64,000 nt of DNA. Source: Cichorium intybus (taxonomy: Eukaryota > Streptophyta > Magnoliopsida > Asterales > Asteraceae). A program made the translations under genes and the position numbers. Below are positions 36,152 through 48,426 of the stretch, piece by piece. The stretch is taken from positions 131,612,211 to 131,676,210 of the forward strand of contig CM042009.1 in assembly GCA_023525715.1 (NCBI GenBank). Direction: 5' to 3'. Position 1 is the stretch's first letter, and each line of letters starts with the position of its first letter. The notes under the pieces are model-generated. The model saw only the letters and a program-made list of their open reading frames with translations. It had not been told where the DNA came from and searched no databases.

Positions 36152-39100
36152 AATTCTCCCCTCCTTCAAAAGATTTCGTCCCCGAAATCATAATATCACG
36201 CGGGGGTATTTCTTTCTCGTTACAATTCCGGTTTCTCATATCATATGGAAACCTTCATGGTTTTGCCTAAGCACTTAACCATACTAGTCTTCGTATCTCG
36301 TGGTTATATCACCACTCGTATATCATTCATCCGGTTGTCCCGGGCACTTTAATCACTTATCTTCCTCATTTCAACACGAGGGATTCGTTAACATTTATCA
36401 ATCTATGTTCTCAGAACCCTGAGACCCATAGAAAACATTACAATCATCTTGAAGTTCATCAAGGATCTTCAATCAATACACCGCAATTCTTGCGTTTGGG
36501 ATATACGGAAAGGTCCAATAAACAAGGACTCAACTTTCCTTTTTGTCCCACATCAATTTCTAGTCCTTCCGGAGGTTCACTTTGAGTTCCACTATCTTCC
36601 CTTACTTGGGGTTTCAATGGTTTTACTCGACAATCCGCATACTACTCTTGTCGACTTTGGTCTATTTCCAAGCTTTCTCGAACTTGCCAAATCTTTTCTT
36701 CCGTTTGAGATATAATCTCAGGTTTAGTCAACAGCTTCTCCCAACTTCTGTCTAGCAAATCGACGTGCATCACGGTAGTCTATACAATACTCCCTACGAG
36801 TCAATAAAACACTAGTATAATACCTATACTAATCTACAACTTCTACCAAGGATAGACGGTCATCTGGTTTTCCGCTAGGGTCTGTTATGAAAATTTCAGG
36901 CATAACTCCTAAGGTCTGCATCATTATCTCACCTCGTCAATCCATCTACGATTTGCACACAGTACTTACTAGTACTTTTGAACTAATTATTCTTGAAATT
37001 TATGCCAAATTCAAAGAATAATTCTATTATTTCGGTCCGATACCATCTGTGCCGATAACTCACGTCGACAATTTTCTTTATCTTTGTAGTTTTTCACTAC
37101 TTTTCCACTCTTAATTTCTTCTTAGTCAGTATAAATCTACACTGATTTCATCAATCAAACTGCAATCACCCATATGGTGTCATACCCATACGGTACTTGT
37201 AAAGACTTTACTACAAAGTCTATGATATTTTTCGTCCCATTTCATTTTTGGGACCGACAGTCCACATACTTCTAATGATTTGACTGTAGTTACACACAAG
37301 TCAAACATTTTTCACATATCTTTCAATGTCTTTCTTCAGCCCCGGCCACCAACACATAGGTTTTATCGACCTATCCAGTTTGGTATTGCCCCGGGTATGC
37401 TGCATATCTGATACAAAATACATCTTTTCAAGATGATTTTTATGTTTCACCTGGCTTTGAAATTCACATTCACAACCAACAAGGTTTTTTTTTTATCTCT
37501 GTGAATTTCTAACTAGCTTCTTTCAATAGCTAATCATTCATTTACTTTTCAAAATTTCAGACTTGCACACGTCTTTCTGTGCTACCCGAATCAACTCAGG
37601 TAATCAATTTGCCACGTTCATACACGTGGATGTAACCTACAAAGGTTACTCTTTCTAATTTAAGGCATCTGTAATCACATATGCCTTTCTGAGATGGTAC
37701 AAGATTTCATACCCGAAATCTCTAAGTAACCCATCTATCTTTGCTATCTCATCTTCAGCTTCTTTTGATCAATTAAGTATTTCAACTTTTATGATCTCAT
37801 CGCAATAAGCTTTACACCATACAAGTAGTGTTTCCAAAGCTTAAATGCCACGTTCATAATTGCTACCGCAATATCATGCATCCACAGTCAACGTTGGATA
37901 CATTTCAATGATCCAATCCATCTTCTCCACTTAGCATCATTGCTAATGTTAGAGGTTCACACAAGGTTTATTCCAAACCTTTACAACCTATCTGTGGTCT
38001 TTCTACCACTCAGATTTTACACTTTTTCTTGGTCAACTTTAGTCAGCTAACCAGCAATCAAGGAGCAGTTTTCTACAACTCTCCTGTAGTAACCCGCCAA
38101 ATCCAAGGAACTACAATGTCAGTCGGATTCCTCAGGCGGTTCCAGTCTTACCACATCATCTATCCCACTGGACTTATTTCATCATCTTTGGCAGTATTAT
38201 CATGCCCAAAGAGTTGAAACTTCTTTTAGCCAAATTTTTTTTTATATACATGGAGAATTTAACATATCACTTAACTCAGTGAAGTAACTCCAGTACCTGG
38301 TACAACTGTACCTCATAGTCAATCTGGTTTCGAGAATATCATATTCTCAGTAGTCAATGTACATACACATTAACTTATCTTTCTTCTTTTCAAACAAATA
38401 GGGCTCCATCTGATGACACCTACAGTCATATGAGATCCCAATTTAACAACAACAATTTCTTCCAATTGTTTTACCACTCTGCCATCTCTGCAGAGGCCAA
38501 TCAACACAGAGCCTAAATAACAGGAACGGCTCCCAATACCAGCTTAATCATAAGCTCTTCTTGCCAATCTGGCAGAAATCTTGAAAGTTCTTTTCAAAAG
38601 AATCATCCGAAAATTTATTTAAAGTAGTACACTACTTTCACCACTTTATTAAGCTTGGCTCATACCACGTATGCCAATTACAACGTCATTCCTTTACTAA
38701 CTCTTTTTCCGAGTTTAAGCAAAGAAGCTAACCAGTATTCTCAACAACGGTCATTTACCATGGATTTTCATCCGCTCATTTCTGCTTTCTGAACCATCAT
38801 GTTCATATTTCTACAATTCATGTTAGCATAATTCATTGCTAACCAATTCATAAGCACAATTGCTTCAGATTTGCTGGTAGTCATCGGCTTCAGATTCATA
38901 GGGAAAAATGGTCCCGTAAATCTTAGGCAGACTACATTCCAGGTGTTCAATATCTTTGAACATACTTGCTATCTACAATAGCTATTTCAAATATTTCATC
39001 CAAAATCGTTGATGAAAAATTCAAACAAGACATCAGTCATCGATCCAAAGCATAACTTCATGGATCAAATATAACATACACGAGTTATATTCAAAACAAT

Positions 39101-39868
39101 GATATCTGCGACCATATCAGTCTCCTCACGAGCTTCTTCCACAATTTACTGGAATGCTCATGGTACCACGGGTCCTTTTCGACCATTCGTTCCTTCTTTC
39201 TTTCCTGGGTTCATCACCCGTTACTCCACATTTAGCATGTGAGTATTTCATAAAGAAGTGATCTATAGTTCCACGCTGGAATCACTTCTGTCCCATACAA
39301 CAAGCTCGAGCAATCTGCTCCTATCATCTGCAATTTCAGCATGTCAGCGGTAGAGTCTCAACTCTACAATTTTCCTTAGTGCCTTTCCTGCACTGATCAC
39401 TAATACATAGTGGCTCTGTTTTGGTCCTTTCCCTATAAGGTTGGACCCAATTTGTGACAACTTCTTCTGAGAAGTCCACTTTTATTTTCTGCTTTTCTTG
39501 TAGTCTCAACTACTGTTCTTTCACCTTGAATATCAACTAAGGTGAGCAACCAATTTCTTTATCTGACCACATCAGCTAACATTGCTCGTCATGTGGATTT
39601 TTCCGCTACTTGTCTCGTTGCCCCTCGTTCGATGGAGTATTGAGAAAAAGGCTGATCCGCCTCTTAAAGTTACACACACTATATTTCTCTCAGTAATATC
39701 CGCTGCTCATACTTCTTTTACGTTAGAAGTCAGCAATAGTTAGGTTATATATGTATAATAACAACTATATACACCTAACAGTTCATCATGTATACTGTTT
39801 CAGGGTTTAAGTCCAGGAATCTACTCTATAGACACCTAGTTCACTTAAACCGGGCTCTGATACCAACT
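36152..39868 (-). pseudogene. Decayed Gypsy pol of element F
   Basis: On the - strand, over shifting frames, these remnants can be read in canonical order: an RT fragment with LFV-KKKDKLMCMYIDY (about 38340-38425), the RT/RNase H junction LAGYYRRVVENCSLIAG (about 38050-38110), an integrase zinc region with WWPGLKKDIERYVKN (about 37290-37400), integrase core sequence (DTIWVI, VSDRNNRI, about 37030-37190) and an integrase C-terminal GKLSPCLLDL (about 36510-36540). This order (RT, RNase H, integrase) is Ty3/Gypsy. Stops and frameshifts are frequent. Gag is not clearly recognisable. Confidence 0.78.
39854..39865 (-). other. Primer-binding site of element F (tRNA-iMet)
   Basis: The - strand TGGTATCAGAGC, extended by CCGG, lies three bases inside the 5' LTR (39869-42424). 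Confidence 0.91.
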
Positions 39869-42424
39869 TGTAACACCCGACTTTTTAAACAAAAACACCC
39901 CTGAAAAATTTTTTCATTTAAAACACAGGTTTCAATACATAAAACCATAACAAGGGGTATATTTTAATAAATACGGGTACAAGTGTATCAAGGAGAGTAT
40001 GAAATACCATAACTCCTTTAAAGCCGGGCTGCTACTAACAGCATCTAAGAGTCCTACTTCACGAGTCACGGACTCTATCTTGTCCCCTACCAGTATCATG
40101 CTAACCTGCAGGGACAGTAACAAACGGTATGAGCTACAAAGCTCAGTGAATAATCAAATCTGCAGATAACACGTATCAAAACACAATCATATAACTGTCT
40201 GGATATCGAATCCAAACTCCTAGCCTTACTGGCTGACCATATATACTCTAGGATTTCACATCCTATACTTTAGCCCTACAGGCTAAATCATAGTGACCTG
40301 TAATCAACAAGTCACGTTAGTTATTTACATATATAATCATGTCTAACCATTTCTGTCCCATATTTCTTAGTCACACTGGACTGCATCATATTTCATGGCT
40401 AACAGCCTCACCCTGTGTCATAGCTATACAAGCTGCACCAAAACATTATCAACATACAATTCATAGCCCGCAGGCTGCACCAGCTGGGTTTGATAACCCG
40501 ATATCATAGCCAAAAGGCTGCAACATGTACCTGTAACAAAATCATAGCCAAACAGGCTGTACCATGTACCTGTAACAAAATCATAGCCAAACAGGCTGTA
40601 CCATGTACCTGTAACAAAATCATAGCCAAACAGGCTGCACCAATTATCATAGCCCAAAGGCCGCATCGGAGACATAGCCCGAAGGCCGCACCGGAGTCAT
40701 CGCCCGAAGGCCACATCGGAGACATAGCCCGAAGGCCGCACCGGAGTCATAGCCAACAGGCCGCATCAAATCATAGCCAACAGGCCGAATCAAATCATAG
40801 CCCGAAGGCCGCATCGGAGACATAGCCCGAAGGCCGCACCGGTTGGACATACAATCCAAAAATCATAGCCATACAGGCCGTACCCATTGGATATAAAAAT
40901 CCAGAATTAATTATGGCTCACGGGTTAGCCCGCTGTTGCCTAGACTCACGGTTCCGTTCTTGTCATCGCAATGACTCACGGCTTATCCGATCTTGTCTCT
41001 TCAAACGTATCTTTGAACTATCAATTTCGTCCCACAATCAGTTTCAACCTGTAACAACTCAATCATCATATATCACATATGGTATCAGTGAGATTACTCA
41101 CCTGAAGGATTATTACAACTAACTTTCGTTGTTCCTTGCTTTCCGATACGATCCATAGAATTTTGTCCCGCACCTATAATTCAATCATTTTCAACATGAT
41201 TATAGGTTAATAATACCCATTTCAACTAACTCTAATACACTAGAGTTCAATAAAACATTGTTATAAACAATGCCTAGTTAATAAACTTTCCGTTTACTAA
41301 CTTTATATGAATTTTACTATTCACCGGGACATTCGGATCGGTCTACAGTGCCCCCGAGGGGTCGGAAACTCAATATAAAAATTTTCCCAAACTTTTCAGA
41401 CCATAACGAGCCTATGGTCCAAATTTGAGCTAAAACGGACAAGCCAAACAAAAGTTAGCATTTCAAAGTCCCTGCCTGAGGGGCGCACCCCGCCCAGACA
41501 TGGGCGCACTGCGCCTGGGCGCACCCCGCCAGGCTTTTGGGCGCACCGCGCCTATCGCCTGCAGGTGTCTCCTGTCCAGCCGCGATTTATGCACTGTAGC
41601 AAGCAGTTTTGGTCCATTAAGTCCTTAATCAGGTCCTTAATCGATTGGGGTTTGTTCTAGGACTAAAACCTTATACTTTAACAAGGTTTTCAACCATCTA
41701 AAACAACCAAATCAATCAAAATGAAGAATTAGGGTTCTTAGTTCTAACAACCCCAAAACTTCAAATTTATCACTAATAACAACCTACTTCCATTTTCTTG
41801 AGTTAAGTCCTTTCTAGCATGACTCAATGGAAGTAATAAACCATTTAAACCACGTAATCATAACTGAAATGTACAATTTTCAGTTTCTAAAATACCAAAC
41901 CAAGAACACAATCAAGAGTTTGACTTAAAGAGTCAATTACTAACCTTAATTGCTTGGAATCATCATCCTCCAACAATTGATTCAAGTTCTTGTTTCTCCT
42001 CATGATTTCCTGCAGAAAATAGCCTCTCAAAGCCTTCTCCCGTTGCTGAAAATGGACAGCCCCCAATAGGAGAGTCAACTCTCCTATTTATACCCCAAAA
42101 TTTTACAATTTTGGTCCTAAAGTTCTATTTCTTGAACTTTGTCCACAAAATCAAGTTTTATTACAATAAAACTTCCATTTCTTACATTTTGGCCACTACC
42201 AACAATATTTTTACATAATTGGTCGTTGACTTGGTCAAATGACCAAAATACCCTTTTTCGGTAAAACGACCAAAAATCAGTTTTTATAACATTTTAAGTC
42301 CAAAACTCAAAATATTATTTCAAACCAAATACTTTTCTGTCCAAAAGACCATTTTACCCTTCCAAGGTAAAATGACCAATTTACCCTTTTATTATAATTA
42401 TAAAAAGAGAATCTTGGCGTTACA
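39869..42424 (-). repeat. Element F right LTR (5' LTR on - strand)
   Basis: This uninterrupted 2556-bp LTR is the reference for the split left LTR. It carries the same tandem array (40400-40878), GGGCGCACCCCGCC cluster (about 41480-41563) and minus-strand TATA box (42083-42094). It is followed by TSD tgtgg and the continuation of E gag. Confidence 0.93.
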
Positions 42425-42429
42425 TGTGG

Positions 42430-44247
42430 GCTATAAAAATGCGAGTGAATTTGCAAGCACAAGGAGTGTGGGATGCAATTCAAAATGCAAGAGTAGATGA
42501 ACGAACAGATAGGATGGCGCTTGCGGCCATTTACCAAGCGATTCCAGAGGACGTACTTCTTATGTTGGCCGAGAAGGACACGGCTAAAGAAGCATGGGAA
42601 ACGCTTAAGATGATGCATATGGGAGCTGATCGGTTAAAGGAGGCTAAAGTACAAACATTGAGAAGTGAATTCGAGGTGATCCGAATGAACAATGGTGAGT
42701 CGATAGATGATTTCGCCATGAGATTGAACACTATTGTGACTGGTATTCGATCTCTCGGTGAAAAGATCGAGGAGAATACGGTGGTGAAGAAGTTTCTTCG
42801 AGCCGTCCCAATGCGATTTATACAAATCGTAACATCTATCGAGCAATTTGGAGACATGAAAAACATGACGGTTGAAGAAGTTGTAGGCCGTCTCAAGACC
42901 CACGAAGAGCGACTTCGAGGGTATGAAGAACGGGAAGAAGGACCTTCTCTATTGCTTACACATGCCAAGTGGGCATCTCAATCTAAGCAAACAGACGAGG
43001 GAGACTCGTCAAACACTTCAAGGTAAAGTGGAAACCAAGGCCAAGGACGCGGTCGAGGTCGTGGGCATGGCCAAGGAGATGGTCATGAGTATGATGCAAA
43101 CCGGAATGACTACAATCGTCCTCGAAATGACAAAAGTAAAATAAAATGTTTTACTTGCGAGGAATATGATCATTATGCATCAAAGTGTCAAAACAAGAAA
43201 CGAGGTGAGGAGGTGAACCTCACCCAAACCAATGAAGATGAAGAGCCCATTTTAAAGATGGCGATCTCGCAAGAAGATACACCAGGTATGGTGCCGCTAA
43301 AAGAGAAGAACGGCTTTGATATCCCTGCATCCGAAGAAATTCAAGTTGATTCCGAGGAATGGTACCTTGACAACGGTGCTAGCAATCATATGACCGGAGA
43401 TCGTTCAAAGTTTCATGAGTTAGACGAGAACGTGACGAGTTATACACAGTTTGGAGACGGGTCAAAGATCGACATCAAAAGAAAAGGTACGATCTTGTTT
43501 GATTACGGAAACGGAGATCAAAGACTACTTAACGAGGTATATTACATTCCTAGACTTAAAAAGAATATTATAAGTCTTGGACAACTAACCGAAGACGGGA
43601 ATCGAGTCGACATGGATGGTGATATTTTACGGGTATTTGACAATAGTAATACTTTACTTTTTAAAGTAAAAAGAACCCGTAACCGATTCTATAAGACACT
43701 TTTAAAGACGAGACGAAAAATGTGTCTTTTATCATCCCAAGATGATCCAGGTTGGTTGTGGCATCAACGACGTCCGTATGCCAAATTTTATACCATGAAA
43801 ATTAATGGTTGTTTGAAGCATAATAAAATTCTAGGTTCACATCTAAAGAAATTAGATGATCCGAGTGAGGAAGAATTTTATGTTGAAGTTGAAAAATGTG
43901 AAAAAGGACACCAGTTTTTCGACGCACGGAAAAGGAAGCCACGAATAAGGCGAGAAGAGTTCTTTGGTAAACGGAAAAGATGGACTTGGACCGAAAAAGC
44001 TGCTGCCAGTTTTCTCCGACGTAGTCCCAAAAATCGAGGTATTGATTTTCGTAAGGTGATGCAGAAGATGGAAGACGTGTCACTAAAGAAAACGGCTTAT
44101 GCTGAAAGGATTTCGGGGAAGTTCAGTGTGAGAGATTGCATTCCAACAACTTGTTCCAAGGATGCAAAATTGAAACTCGAGAAAGATAAAGACAAAGGAC
44201 TTGTCGATTATTCTATAGTGGGGAATGGCATGGAATATGCAACATGA
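42430..44247 (+). pseudogene. Gag, zinc knuckle and protease of element E
   Basis: The frame continues the gag start at 27098. It has a Copia Gag core (UBN2-like: KEAWETLKMMHMGADRLKEAK and later FLRAVP), then one TAA at 43024, a GR-rich stretch, a CCHC knuckle (CFTCEEYDHYASKC, about 43150-43191) and a protease with WYLDNGASNHMTG (active site Asn-Gly variant DNGAS, about 43362-43400). The start of the GAG-pre-integrase domain (WLWHQR) follows at about 43754, where homology to pol stops. The TAA is one C-to-T change from CAA. Apart from this stop the whole frame is open. Confidence 0.85.
43774..44247 (+). other. Basic orphan tail fused to the E protease frame
   Basis: After WLWHQR the frame stays open for about 158 codons with no similarity I recognise to integrase or RT. 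It is rich in K and R (ARKRKPRIRREEFFGKRKR) with EVEKCEKGHQFFDA and SPKNRGIDFRKVMQ. It ends 30 bp before the PPT. It may be a captured host segment or a heavily rearranged pol remnant. Confidence 0.5.
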
Positions 44248-44278
44248 TTGGCGTAACGAGTCTCGAGCCAAGTTTGGT

Positions 44279-44291
44279 TTAAGGGGGAGAA
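44279..44291 (+). other. Polypurine tract of element E
   Basis: TTAAGGGGGAGAA directly precedes the 3' LTR and primes plus-strand synthesis. Confidence 0.85.
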
Positions 44292-44604
44292 TGTGAATGT
44301 AAACACATAGTGTAAACACAAACTTGGTCTCACCAACCATTGCAGCCACCAACCCTCTTACCCACCATTGTTGAAGAACCAACCCACCATTGTTGAAGAA
44401 GGTGGCAAACTTTGTTTTCTCTTGTTTAAATTCATTGAATGTAGTAGTTGTCATTAGTATTTGCTTGGCTATAAATAGAGGTTATAGCTTCATTTGTTAA
44501 CCACCACAAAAACATAGAAGAGAGTGTTTAGATAGTTAGCGAGAGTTGTTCTTTTCTTGTATTTCAGTTTGAGTATTGAATAAAAGAACATTTGAGTTCC
44601 AACA
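44292..44604 (+). repeat. 3' LTR of element E
   Basis: Matches 26201-26513 with one difference. The TATA box is at 44469-44478. Followed by TSD ttctt (44605-44609), after which the LINE reading resumes. Confidence 0.94.
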
Positions 44605-46455
44605 TTCTTAAATTTGATTTTGAGGAAGTTTATGATTCCTTAATCTTGGATATTTGGGAGTAAATTACACGATTCATGGGATTTGGAAAAATAGGTGAGA
44701 TAGATTTGTGTCTTCAGTCTTCTCGATCTTCTATTATTCTAAACGGTAGCCCTAGAATGGAGTTCAAACTGTAGAGAGGTCTCACACATGGTGATTCTTT
44801 GTCGCCATTCTTGTTTATTTTGGTAATATTGCATGTGGCTATAGAAGATGAAATCATGACTTTTCTTTATCGGGTGGGGTGGAAGGTTAATAACGATGCT
44901 TTGATAATGTTGTAATGTTTGTATGTTGATGTTTTTATTCTTATGGGTTAGTGGTTTTCTAAGAATATTTATAATATTGTCAGAGTTTTATATTGTTTTT
45001 ATCTTGTTTATGTGTTGAAGATTAATATCCAAAAATCCAATATTTATGGAATTGGTATTTTGAATGAGGAGTTGGTAAATGGAGGAAGTTACAGGGTGTA
45101 GATTGATTTGTTGCTGTTTACTTATCTTGGCCTTCCTAGTGGGTCTAATCTTGGTAGAGTTCAAGGCTGGAAAGTTCTTGTAGAGAGGTTTGAGAAAAAT
45201 AATTCTAAATGGAAGGTCAATGTTGCTTTTGATTGGTGGATGAACTATGTTACTTTCTTCGGTTCTCGGTCCTTAGCATTTTTGTATGTCAATTTTTTTT
45301 ACGTCGGTTAACGTTAAAAGCATTTAGAAAGTCTTAAATCCTGTTTCTTTTGGGTAGGGGAGGAAAATGAGAAGACGATTCAGTTAATCAAGTATGATTT
45401 GGTGTTAGATGATAAAGAGAAAGGAGGAATTGGAATTGGTAGTTTGGAGGCGTTTAATTATGCTTTATTGCAAAAATGGAGATGGTGGTTCGTTAATGAA
45501 GATCATGCTCTTTGGTTTAGACTTATCAAGTCGATTCATGAAGAAAATGCTAGAATCCATAATTTGGATATTCATTTTCGAGGATCAGAAAATCTGGAAA
45601 AGATGCAACAGCTCTATGGATAACTTGCATAGAAAAGGAATTGTCTTACATTCGTCACTTCAAAAACAGGTCGATGATGGTGTGTGGTCATTCTTTTAGA
45701 ATGATGTTTGAATTGGTAATGAACATTTCCAAAATCTTTTCCTTGCTTTATATATACAGTTGAAAGAGGAAAAGACTACCTAATCGGTAGGGCAAGGTTA
45801 ATTCTAGGTGGCATTGGCGCAGGAATATTCGGCACAAAACAAACTCAATAGGAAGGTATGTTGAAAATTTTGTACTCTTACTTTCCAAATGATCTTGAAG
45901 ATAAATATATTTGGGGAATGGATAATTCAGATACATTCACGGTGAATGTCATGAGTAGATTTATTGATGACTTTATTTTGGAAGATGTTTTGTTTCAAGG
46001 AAAGTTAATATCCTTTCGGCTTTCATGGAGAATTTTGTTAGACCGTTTACCAACTAGACCAAATTTAGTTGCTAGAGGTGTAGATGTTCCTTCAACTTTA
46101 TGCATGGGTTGTTATAATTATGTAAAAGATAAGGAACATTTTTTTAGAGTGTGAAGTGGCAGCTAGGACTTAAAATGCAATATATCGTTTATGTGATATT
46201 ACTCCTCCCATCTCAGTTTTGGTAACGAATTCCATGTCTTTGGTTGATATAATGCATGTTTCAAAGAGCAAACGAGAGGTTATGGAAGCGATTATCATGA
46301 CTTCTTGTTGGATTTTATGGAATTTTCGCAACAGTTTCTGAATTCTATTGTTCAATATTCATATAGCTGGTTTGTTTGTTGAAATCGCAAACTCACGGTC
46401 AAACATGTTTCATGGTTACAAAACCCTTTATTTGCCATTGGTAATCCGATTATTG
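44605..46455 (+). pseudogene. LINE (L1-type) remnant, 3' portion
   Basis: Continuing from 26200, frames carry LKFDFEEVYDS (RT domain, about 44608-44640), RGLTHGDSLSPFLF (about 44776-44820) and a degenerate YVDVFIL in place of the YADD box (about 44921). TYLGLPSGSNLGRVQGWKVL (about 45118-45178) and a zf-RVT-like C-terminus (FRLSWRILLDRLPTRPNLVARG, about 46014-46080) follow, with WLQNPLFA-type ending near 46410-46440. The catalytic box and many frames are destroyed. The 3' end and any poly(A) tail are not clear. Confidence 0.85.
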
Positions 46456-46852
46456 TTTTCTTTGGCTAGCTTCTTGCTATTATCAAACAATTTAATTCAA
46501 ATGTTCTAAAAAAATGGGGCTTCAATCTCATACTCTAGTTTTTGCATTAGAATATGTAGTTCATGCCAAAAAACCATCAATGTAAGTAACTTTGCGTTGA
46601 TGTACTCCTCCTAGAGAATTTAGTAAAAGACCCCAATGTCGAAGCTCCATGGTGAAAATATAAAGCCAAAAATAGCATTACATAAACCAAAATTAAACCG
46701 CATGACACTATTGTATTATCTACATGAGTAAAAAACCATAACCTCGTTCATATATCATATTGTTGTCTCATGGCCTCAATGTTTACGATCAGTTTCTCGT
46801 CTAGTCCACATGACACCACCATTGAAGTAATGCACGGAAGAAGTGAACTTCT
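46456..46852. other. Spacer between the LINE and element H
   Basis: No gene or repeat is recognised. The LINE 3' end may extend to an A-run at about 46507-46514. Confidence 0.5.
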
Positions 46853-47602
46853 TGTTGGGTTTTTTTTTTGGCCCATGAGGAAGCCCAAACCCATTAGCCC
46901 ACATATATATATGACTTTTCAGCCTTCATTTGTATTAGGTGTGCAGATTCAATTCCATCGTGTGATTACAGAGAGAAAACAGAGAGCAAAAGGTATTCTT
47001 CTTCATTTCCGTTTTTCTGGATACCCTTGCAGTGTTTCATCATTTCCCGGAGATCCGTCGGTCCGTTTGCTTTGATTTTCGGACAGCGGCTTCCTAACAT
47101 CCATACCGACATTCTGTCCGGTTGGCTTGTCCAGATCTGTTCCGGAGCATCGGGAATCGCGGCATCTGTTTGCTGCTGGACAGCAGCACTTATTTGGTGA
47201 TATCTTTCATTTCTCTTTGTTGTTTGATTCCATATACTTGATGTAATTTGTTTCCAAGTATATGATGGTTATTGTATACCTCTAGTTCATCTAGAGAAGA
47301 CTTTGTATTGCTCAAATATTGGTGGTAGTGGATTTGAAGCGGCTCTAGTAGTCCCGTGGTTTTTTACTCTCGTTTTGAGGGGTTTTCCACGCTAAAATTC
47401 CGGTGTTATATTTTGGTTGATTGCTTATTGTCTTGGGGCTGATTAGATTGGTTATAAAACTGCATTGGGGCTGTTTTGGTTTTATCTAAAATACCTTATT
47501 TGTTATCATCCTCAAAGGTTCATTCAAGTCGGGAAAGTTTACTCAAACGAAGATTAATTCCGCAATTATTGTTTACCGTTTGTGGCTGCGTTTTTCCCAT
47601 CA
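46853..47602 (+). repeat. 5' LTR of element H
   Basis: The left boundary is inferred from TGTTGGG and the right from CCCATCA directly before the primer site. With no second LTR the left boundary is not proven. A TATATATATG run near 46901 may be its TATA box. Confidence 0.72.
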
Positions 47603-47605
47603 GTT

Positions 47606-47617
47606 TGGTATCAGAGC
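47606..47617 (+). other. Primer-binding site of element H (tRNA-iMet)
   Basis: TGGTATCAGAGC begins three bases after the LTR. Confidence 0.9.
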
Positions 47618-47652
47618 TATTGGTTCTTGTTATTTGGTTACTTGTTTGAACG

Positions 47653-48426
47653 ATGGAAGATAAGACAAGTAGGATGGTTAATTTGAATGGTTCTAATTAT
47701 CATATTTGGAAAGGCAAGATGGAAGACCTTCTTTATGTGAAGGATTATTATGCGCCTGTGTTTAGTACGGATAAACCTGAAGATAAAACAGATGCAGAAT
47801 GGAATATTTTGCACAGGAAAGTTTGTGGGTATATTCGACAAGCAGTTGATGATAATGTTTTGAACCATATCAGCGGGGAGACTCATGCTCGTACTTTGTG
47901 GAACAAGCTTGAGCAGTTGTATGCTCGGAAGACCGGGAATAATAAACTGTTCTTGATTAAACAGTTGATAGCTTTGAAGTACCATGATGGAAATCCTATT
48001 ACAGATCATTTGAATTCTTTTCAAGGAATTATTAATCAGCTTGAAGGAATGGGTATCAAGTTTGAAGATGAGATACATGGCTTATGGCTCCTTGGCACTT
48101 TACCGGATTCTTGGGAGACTTTTAGGACATCATTGTCCAACTCTACACCGGATGGTATTATCTCCATGGAATTGGCTAAAAGCAGTATTTTAAATGAAGA
48201 GACGAGAAGAAAGTCACAAGCTTCCTCTTCTAGTTCAGATGTCATGGTTACAGAAAACAGGGGGAGAAGTCAAAGTAGAGGTCCGAGTAACAAAGGAAAG
48301 CATCGTAGTAAATCCAAAGGAAAGTTTGCTGATTTTGAGTGCTATCATTGTGGTAGAAAAGGACACACAATACGATTTTGCAGACAGTTGAAAAAGGAAA
48401 ACAAGAAGGCTAATTACAACCAATAA
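47653..48426 (+). pseudogene. Gag of element H
   Basis: The ATG at 47653 opens 257 codons: LNGSNYHIWKGKMEDLL at the start, a UBN2-type Gag core (HARTLWNKLEQLY, residues about 77-90; LLGTLPDSWETF, about 145-157) and a CCHC knuckle CYHCGRKGHTIRFC at residues 231-244. It stops at TAA 48424 where the frame would otherwise run into protease, so the stop is a mutation (one C-to-T from CAA) in a single gag-pol frame. Gag itself is otherwise full length. Confidence 0.88.

Larger units (their letters stand above)
27227..42424 (-). mobile_element. Element F, complete Ty3/Gypsy chromovirus-like element carrying G
   Basis: Two LTRs of exactly 2556 bp (left one after removing G and its TSD) begin TGTAACACCC and end GGCGTTACA, with TSD tgtgg (27222-27226, 42425-42429). 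The tRNA-Met primer site next to the right LTR and the purine tract next to the left LTR give - strand orientation. The 3.7-kb interior holds eroded pol. LTR divergence is low (about 6-7 differences by eye) despite a pol full of stops, so F was probably mobilised by another element's proteins. Confidence 0.92.
26201..44604 (+). mobile_element. Element E, complete Ty1/Copia-type element carrying F and G
   Basis: LTRs of 313 bp (TGTGAATGTA...GTTCCAACA) are flanked by TSD ttctt (26196-26200, 44605-44609). A tRNA-Met primer site follows the left LTR and a PPT (TAAGGGGGAGAA) precedes the right one, so it is on the + strand. Without F the element would be about 3.2 kb. It encodes Gag, a zinc knuckle and a Copia protease but no integrase or RT. 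The two LTRs differ by a single base by eye, implying recent insertion. It splits a LINE. Confidence 0.93.

Noticed and set aside
12998..42424. Treating C and F as the same family because both LTRs begin TGTAACACCCG
   Set aside because: Beyond the termini, primer site and PPT their LTRs differ in length (1.7 versus 2.56 kb) and content, including different GC-rich words; they are at most related lineages.
45748..46355. Minus-strand ORFs across the LINE 3' portion
   Set aside because: They are antisense shadows of the recognisable LINE RT and zf-RVT-like region on the + strand.
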